The notes under the pieces are model-generated. The model made no database searches, was not told where the DNA came from, and saw only the letters and a program-made list of their open reading frames with translations. The position numbers were made by a program, and so were the translations under genes. Shown here piece by piece: positions 33,467 to 35,340 of a stretch of DNA of 35,340 bases (the stretch's first letter is position 1; every line of letters starts with the position of its first letter). The DNA is taken from positions 1-35,340 of the forward strand of contig JAJCYD010000019.1 in NCBI GenBank assembly GCA_029263125.1, in the 5' to 3' direction. Source of the DNA: Solirubrobacteraceae bacterium (GTDB taxonomy: Bacteria; Actinomycetota; Thermoleophilia; Solirubrobacterales; Solirubrobacteraceae).

Positions 33467-33678
33467 GTGAAGAAGCTCGATGTCCAGCTTGGTGATGTCG
33501 TCGAGATCGGCGGTCGTCGCTATGACGTCGTGCCGGACAAACAGGGCGGCGGCGTGCGCTGGAGCCGGCGATCACGAGGACTGTCGCGCACATCCAGCGC
33601 GAGCACGGCGGTCGCCCGCTGATGCAGGCGGAGTTCGACGAGTTCTTCGGCGATCTGCCCTCCGACGGCGAAGGCTGA
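33467..33678 (+). pseudogene. Small antitoxin-like protein, frameshifted
   Basis: From GTG 33467 the frame reads 'VKKLDVQLGDVVEIGGRRYD' and 'VVPDKQGG', then loses sense. A second frame continues with 'ALEPAITRTVAHIQREHGGR' and 'PLMQAEFDEFFGDLPSDGEG' and ends at TGA 33676-33678. The junction lies in a GGCGGCGGCG run near 33545-33555, typical for a slippage indel or a sequencing error. Joined, it would encode about 70 residues. The acidic C-terminus and small size resemble antitoxins, but I do not recognise the family with confidence. Confidence 0.5.
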
Positions 33679-33681
33679 GCC

Positions 33682-33882
33682 GTGGCGCCAGCGCGCCGCG
33701 TCGCGGTGCGCGTCGGCGCGGCGACCTGGCAGGAGGAGGTCGAGCGCTTCGCGCCACGTTCGCTGTCCCGAGCGGCAGCCGACCGCGAGCGCCGGCGCCT
33801 GGAGCAGGACGACCTGAACGTCACCGACCGGCAGCCGTGTGAGGCCGTCGGCCTGACGGCACGCGACTTGAGGGCCTCGTGA
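33682..33882 (+). CDS. Hypothetical small basic protein
   Basis: A 66-residue frame starts at GTG 33682, 3 nt after the previous stop, and holds 'TWQEEVERFAPRSLSRAAAD' and 'RERRRLEQDDLNVTDRQPCE'. It looks helical and charged. The tight spacing suggests it was the second gene of the preceding pair (toxin position), yet no toxin family is recognised. Its stop overlaps a further GTG frame at 33879 (starting 'VKAYVPIWDTAASQRPYGFV') that soon runs into the opposite-strand gene. Confidence 0.35.
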   Translation: MAPARRVAVRVGAATWQEEVERFAPRSLSRAAADRERRRLEQDDLNVTDRQPCEAVGLTARDLRAS

Positions 33883-33972
33883 AGGCCTACGTGCCGATCT
33901 GGGACACTGCGGCGTCGCAGCGGCCGTACGGCTTCGTGTTCTCACCGGGTCGGGGCGCCGCCGGCTGCCCGG

Positions 33973-34254
33973 TCAGGCGGGCGTCTTGGCGGCGAATCGC
34001 TGGCGCGCTGCCTGCCGCGAGACGCCGAGGGCGACCGCGATCTGGTTCCATGATCGGCCTTGTGCGCGGGCGATCTGGACTGCTGCTCGTAGCCGGGCCT
34101 CGTCTGTCCGTACGGCGTCGCACGCGGCCGCGATCTGCCTGAGATCCTCGGTCCGGTCAACGACGGCAGTCGCCGGGTCGAGCCTGTCGGCGAGCTCTGC
34201 AAAGCGCGCCGCCGCCTGCTCGATCTCTCCGTCTGTATGTCGCATCGTGGTCAC
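33973..34254 (-). CDS. Helix-turn-helix protein, probable antitoxin/regulator
   Basis: The start is uncertain: GTG 34254 follows the upstream stop by 4 nt, ATG 34245 and TTG 34266 are alternatives. The 93-residue protein has a helical N-terminal part ('EIEQAAARFAELADRLDPAT', 'LRQIAAACDAVRTDEARLRA'). Its C-terminal HTH is 'RSWNQIAVALGVSRQAARQR', of a type frequent in actinobacterial toxin-antitoxin antitoxins. It is coupled to the small toxin-like gene upstream. Its likely binding site is the 18-bp palindrome at 34486-34503. Confidence 0.75.
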   Translation of the reverse strand: MTTMRHTDGEIEQAAARFAELADRLDPATAVVDRTEDLRQIAAACDAVRTDEARLRAAVQIARAQGRSWNQIAVALGVSRQAARQRFAAKTPA

Positions 34255-34258
34255 CTGT

Positions 34259-34483
34259 TCATTCAAGGAATCGATGGAAGGTCGGTCGGAGTGCCATGGC
34301 GTGGATCACGACAGGATCGTCACCCTCGATGTCAAGAACACCGATCTCCACGCCGGTGGCTGCCGGCCCGATCAGCATGGTCAGGTCCTCGGCCATCGCG
34401 ACGCGACGGATCGCATGACGAACCGCGTGCCAGACGTCTGCATCGCTAACGCCGTGCTTTCGGGCTGGCCCACCGATCCGCAC
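34259..34483 (-). CDS. Small toxin-like protein paired with HTH protein
   Basis: The 74-residue protein begins at GTG 34483. It shows 'GPARKHGVSDADVWHAVRHA', 'DLTMLIGPAATGVEIGVLDI' and 'DDPVVIHAMALRPTFHRFLE'. This pattern (KHGVSxxDVxHAV…LxIGPxxxGxxxEVGVL…DDPxVIHAMxLRxxFxRFL) matches a small protein type I know from actinobacteria next to HTH or RHH antitoxins, with a plan like BrnT. Toxin activity is an inference. The start codon is 6 nt from a TAGCTT -10 inside a perfect palindrome. The HTH gene follows after 4 nt. Confidence 0.65.
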   Translation of the reverse strand: MRIGGPARKHGVSDADVWHAVRHAIRRVAMAEDLTMLIGPAATGVEIGVLDIEGDDPVVIHAMALRPTFHRFLE

Positions 34484-34485
34484 CT

Positions 34486-34503
34486 AGACAAGCTAGCTTG
34501 TCT
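34486..34503 (-). promoter_or_regulatory. Perfect 18-bp palindrome containing the -10 of the toxin-like/HTH operon
   Basis: AGACAAGCTAGCTTGTCT is fully self-complementary and ends 2 bp before the GTG start. On the minus strand the hexamer TAGCTT (34495-34490) inside it lies exactly 6 nt before the GTG, the leaderless spacing of other genes here. A dimeric HTH protein bound to it would block transcription directly. Confidence 0.8.
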
Positions 34504-34622
34504 CGCCGCCTGCGTCAACGAGTGTTGTCTGCCGAGTCGCACTCCTGCCTCCATGACGATTCCCGCTTGACGTTCGGCTGCGGGATGCCGGGCGGCGACG
34601 GGTAGGCGCGTCGCGGGTGTAG

Positions 34623-34634
34623 ACGGGATCCCGT
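34623..34634 (+). promoter_or_regulatory. 12-bp palindrome upstream of the BrnT-like operon
   Basis: ACGGGATCCCGT is a perfect palindrome 28 bp before GTG 34663. It is a candidate operator for the RHH protein encoded by the second gene, but the sequence is short. Confidence 0.4.
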
Positions 34635-34662
34635 TGAGGTTGGCCTCTGGGCGTATGGGCGT

Positions 34663-34977
34663 GTGGCGGGTACGGCGGTGCTGATCGCGGTCTTGCTGTT
34701 CTCCGAGACGACTGTCGCGAAGCTCGCCGTGCACGCCATCACGCCTGAGGAGGTGCGTCAGGTCAGCGACGGCGATCGGATCGTGGTCGCCAACTCACGG
34801 CCGCGGGTCGCTGGCTCGGTGCTCATGATCGGCCCGACACACGGTGGCCGGATCCTCACCGTTGTGCTGAACCCAGAGCCACTGGACACCGGTTCATGGC
34901 ATGTCCGCACTGCATGGGCTTCGAGCGCGGCGCAGATCAATCGCTACCGTCGCGATCGCTCGACGAGCATGATGTAG
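34663..34977 (+). CDS. BrnT-like small toxin
   Basis: The frame from GTG 34663 encodes 104 residues; GTG 34678 would also serve. After a short N-terminus ('LLFSETTVAKLAVHAITPEE') come 'SVLMIGPTHGGRILTVVLNP' and 'GSWHVRTAWASSAAQINRYR'. This follows the BrnT/RelE-like layout (xHGIxxEEV……IGRTxxGRxLxVVL…..xITARxAxxxExRRYRR). A ribonuclease toxin role is inferred. The TAG stop is 2 nt before the ATG of the RHH gene. No leaderless hexamer at standard spacing is seen. Confidence 0.65.
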   Translation: MAGTAVLIAVLLFSETTVAKLAVHAITPEEVRQVSDGDRIVVANSRPRVAGSVLMIGPTHGGRILTVVLNPEPLDTGSWHVRTAWASSAAQINRYRRDRSTSMM

Positions 34978-34979
34978 CC

Positions 34980-35198
34980 ATGAACGACGACGAGATCACT
35001 TCCAAGGAGCTCGACGACCTCCTCGACACGGCCCAGACGCTGCACGTCGACGGCGCGGCGGACAGCACCGAGGTACGCCTCTACGTCGCGGTTGATCCCG
35101 CCACGATGCACGAGCTCGAGCAGCGCGCGGCCGCCCGCGGCACAGATGTCAGTGTCGCTGCCGCCGAAGCGCTGCGCGCCGGCGCCCACGCCGCCTGA
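34980..35198 (+). CDS. RHH antitoxin partner of the BrnT-like protein
   Basis: The 72-residue protein has an acidic N-terminus ('MNDDEITSKELDDLLDTAQT', toxin-binding in type). A ribbon-helix-helix domain follows: strand 'TEVRLYVAVDPATMHELEQR', then helix 'AAARGTDVSVAAAEALRAGA'. BrnA-type antitoxins likewise carry an RHH and follow the toxin gene. ATG 34980 comes 2 nt after the toxin stop. The gene is intact. Confidence 0.75.
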   Translation: MNDDEITSKELDDLLDTAQTLHVDGAADSTEVRLYVAVDPATMHELEQRAAARGTDVSVAAAEALRAGAHAA

Positions 35199-35340
35199 CG
35201 TCCCGGTAGCCGTTCCCGAGTGGGACGTCGGATGGCGCTGGATGACGCCCGGCCGGTGCTCGGTGACCATGGCGCGTCGCATGTCGACGTCTACGTCGTT
35301 CTCGGAGTGGGGTGGGGGTCGGCAAGGCCAGCCTGAAGGT

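Noticed and set aside
35199-35216. CGTCCCGGTAGCCGTTC at 35199 as a third copy of the 49-bp repeat.
   Set aside because: Only the last 15-17 bases agree, which is within chance for this composition.

Overview
The window comes from a very GC-rich actinobacterium. Chromosomal housekeeping genes, abundant GTG starts, RTX-type and 'NADRVDSLNADEI' secreted proteins, and the pur gene arrangement point to class Thermoleophilia (Solirubrobacterales-like). That placement rests on gene style, not on a marker gene. No rRNA and no CRISPR array are visible.

Region 1 (1 to about 22,590) is dense core chromosome. It opens with the last 47 codons of a polyprenyl-phosphate sugar transferase and two secreted or membrane proteins. 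A purine cluster follows: purC-purS-purQ-purL, then a ribbon-helix-helix (RHH) regulator gene with an elaborate palindromic operator, then purF and a GNAT acetyltransferase. purC/purS, RHH/purF and purF/GNAT overlap by GTGA. Further on come a lipoprotein, recQ, purN convergent with nth, an RTX-repeat exoprotein, purH, and a superfamily 2 helicase. tRNA-Lys(UUU), tRNA-Glu(UUC) and tRNA-Val(UAC) are next. The region closes with a subtilase, an M23 endopeptidase, two family 2 glycosyltransferases and tRNA-Asp(GUC). Seven steps of IMP synthesis are encoded as PurF, PurN, PurS/Q/L, PurC and the two activities of PurH; purD, purM, purB, purE and purK are not here.

Region 2 (about 22,590 to 35,340), after tRNA-Asp, is sparse accessory DNA resembling a decayed genomic island. 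It holds VapBC, HicBA, two further putative toxin-antitoxin pairs (HTH plus small toxin-like protein; BrnT-like plus RHH protein), and a DUF2283-like gene beside a frameshifted toxin-like gene. It also holds an intracellular DRGH-motif nuclease, an ECF sigma factor with a membrane partner, and an ECF42-type sigma factor with its YCII/DGPF partner. Decay is widespread: a serine-recombinase pseudogene, an ISL3 transposase remnant, a winged-helix fragment and a frameshifted antitoxin-like gene. A 49-bp near-perfect direct repeat brackets 6.5 kb of this region, and one copy abuts the point where the ISL3 remnant stops.

Many genes in both regions, and tRNA-Val, carry a TAnnnT hexamer 5-7 nt before the start codon or tRNA 5' end. 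This implies leaderless transcription and guided several start choices. The strongest regulatory observations are the four-half-site, 10-bp-phased operator in front of the RHH-purF operon, and a perfect 18-bp palindrome that contains the -10 of a toxin-like/HTH operon.
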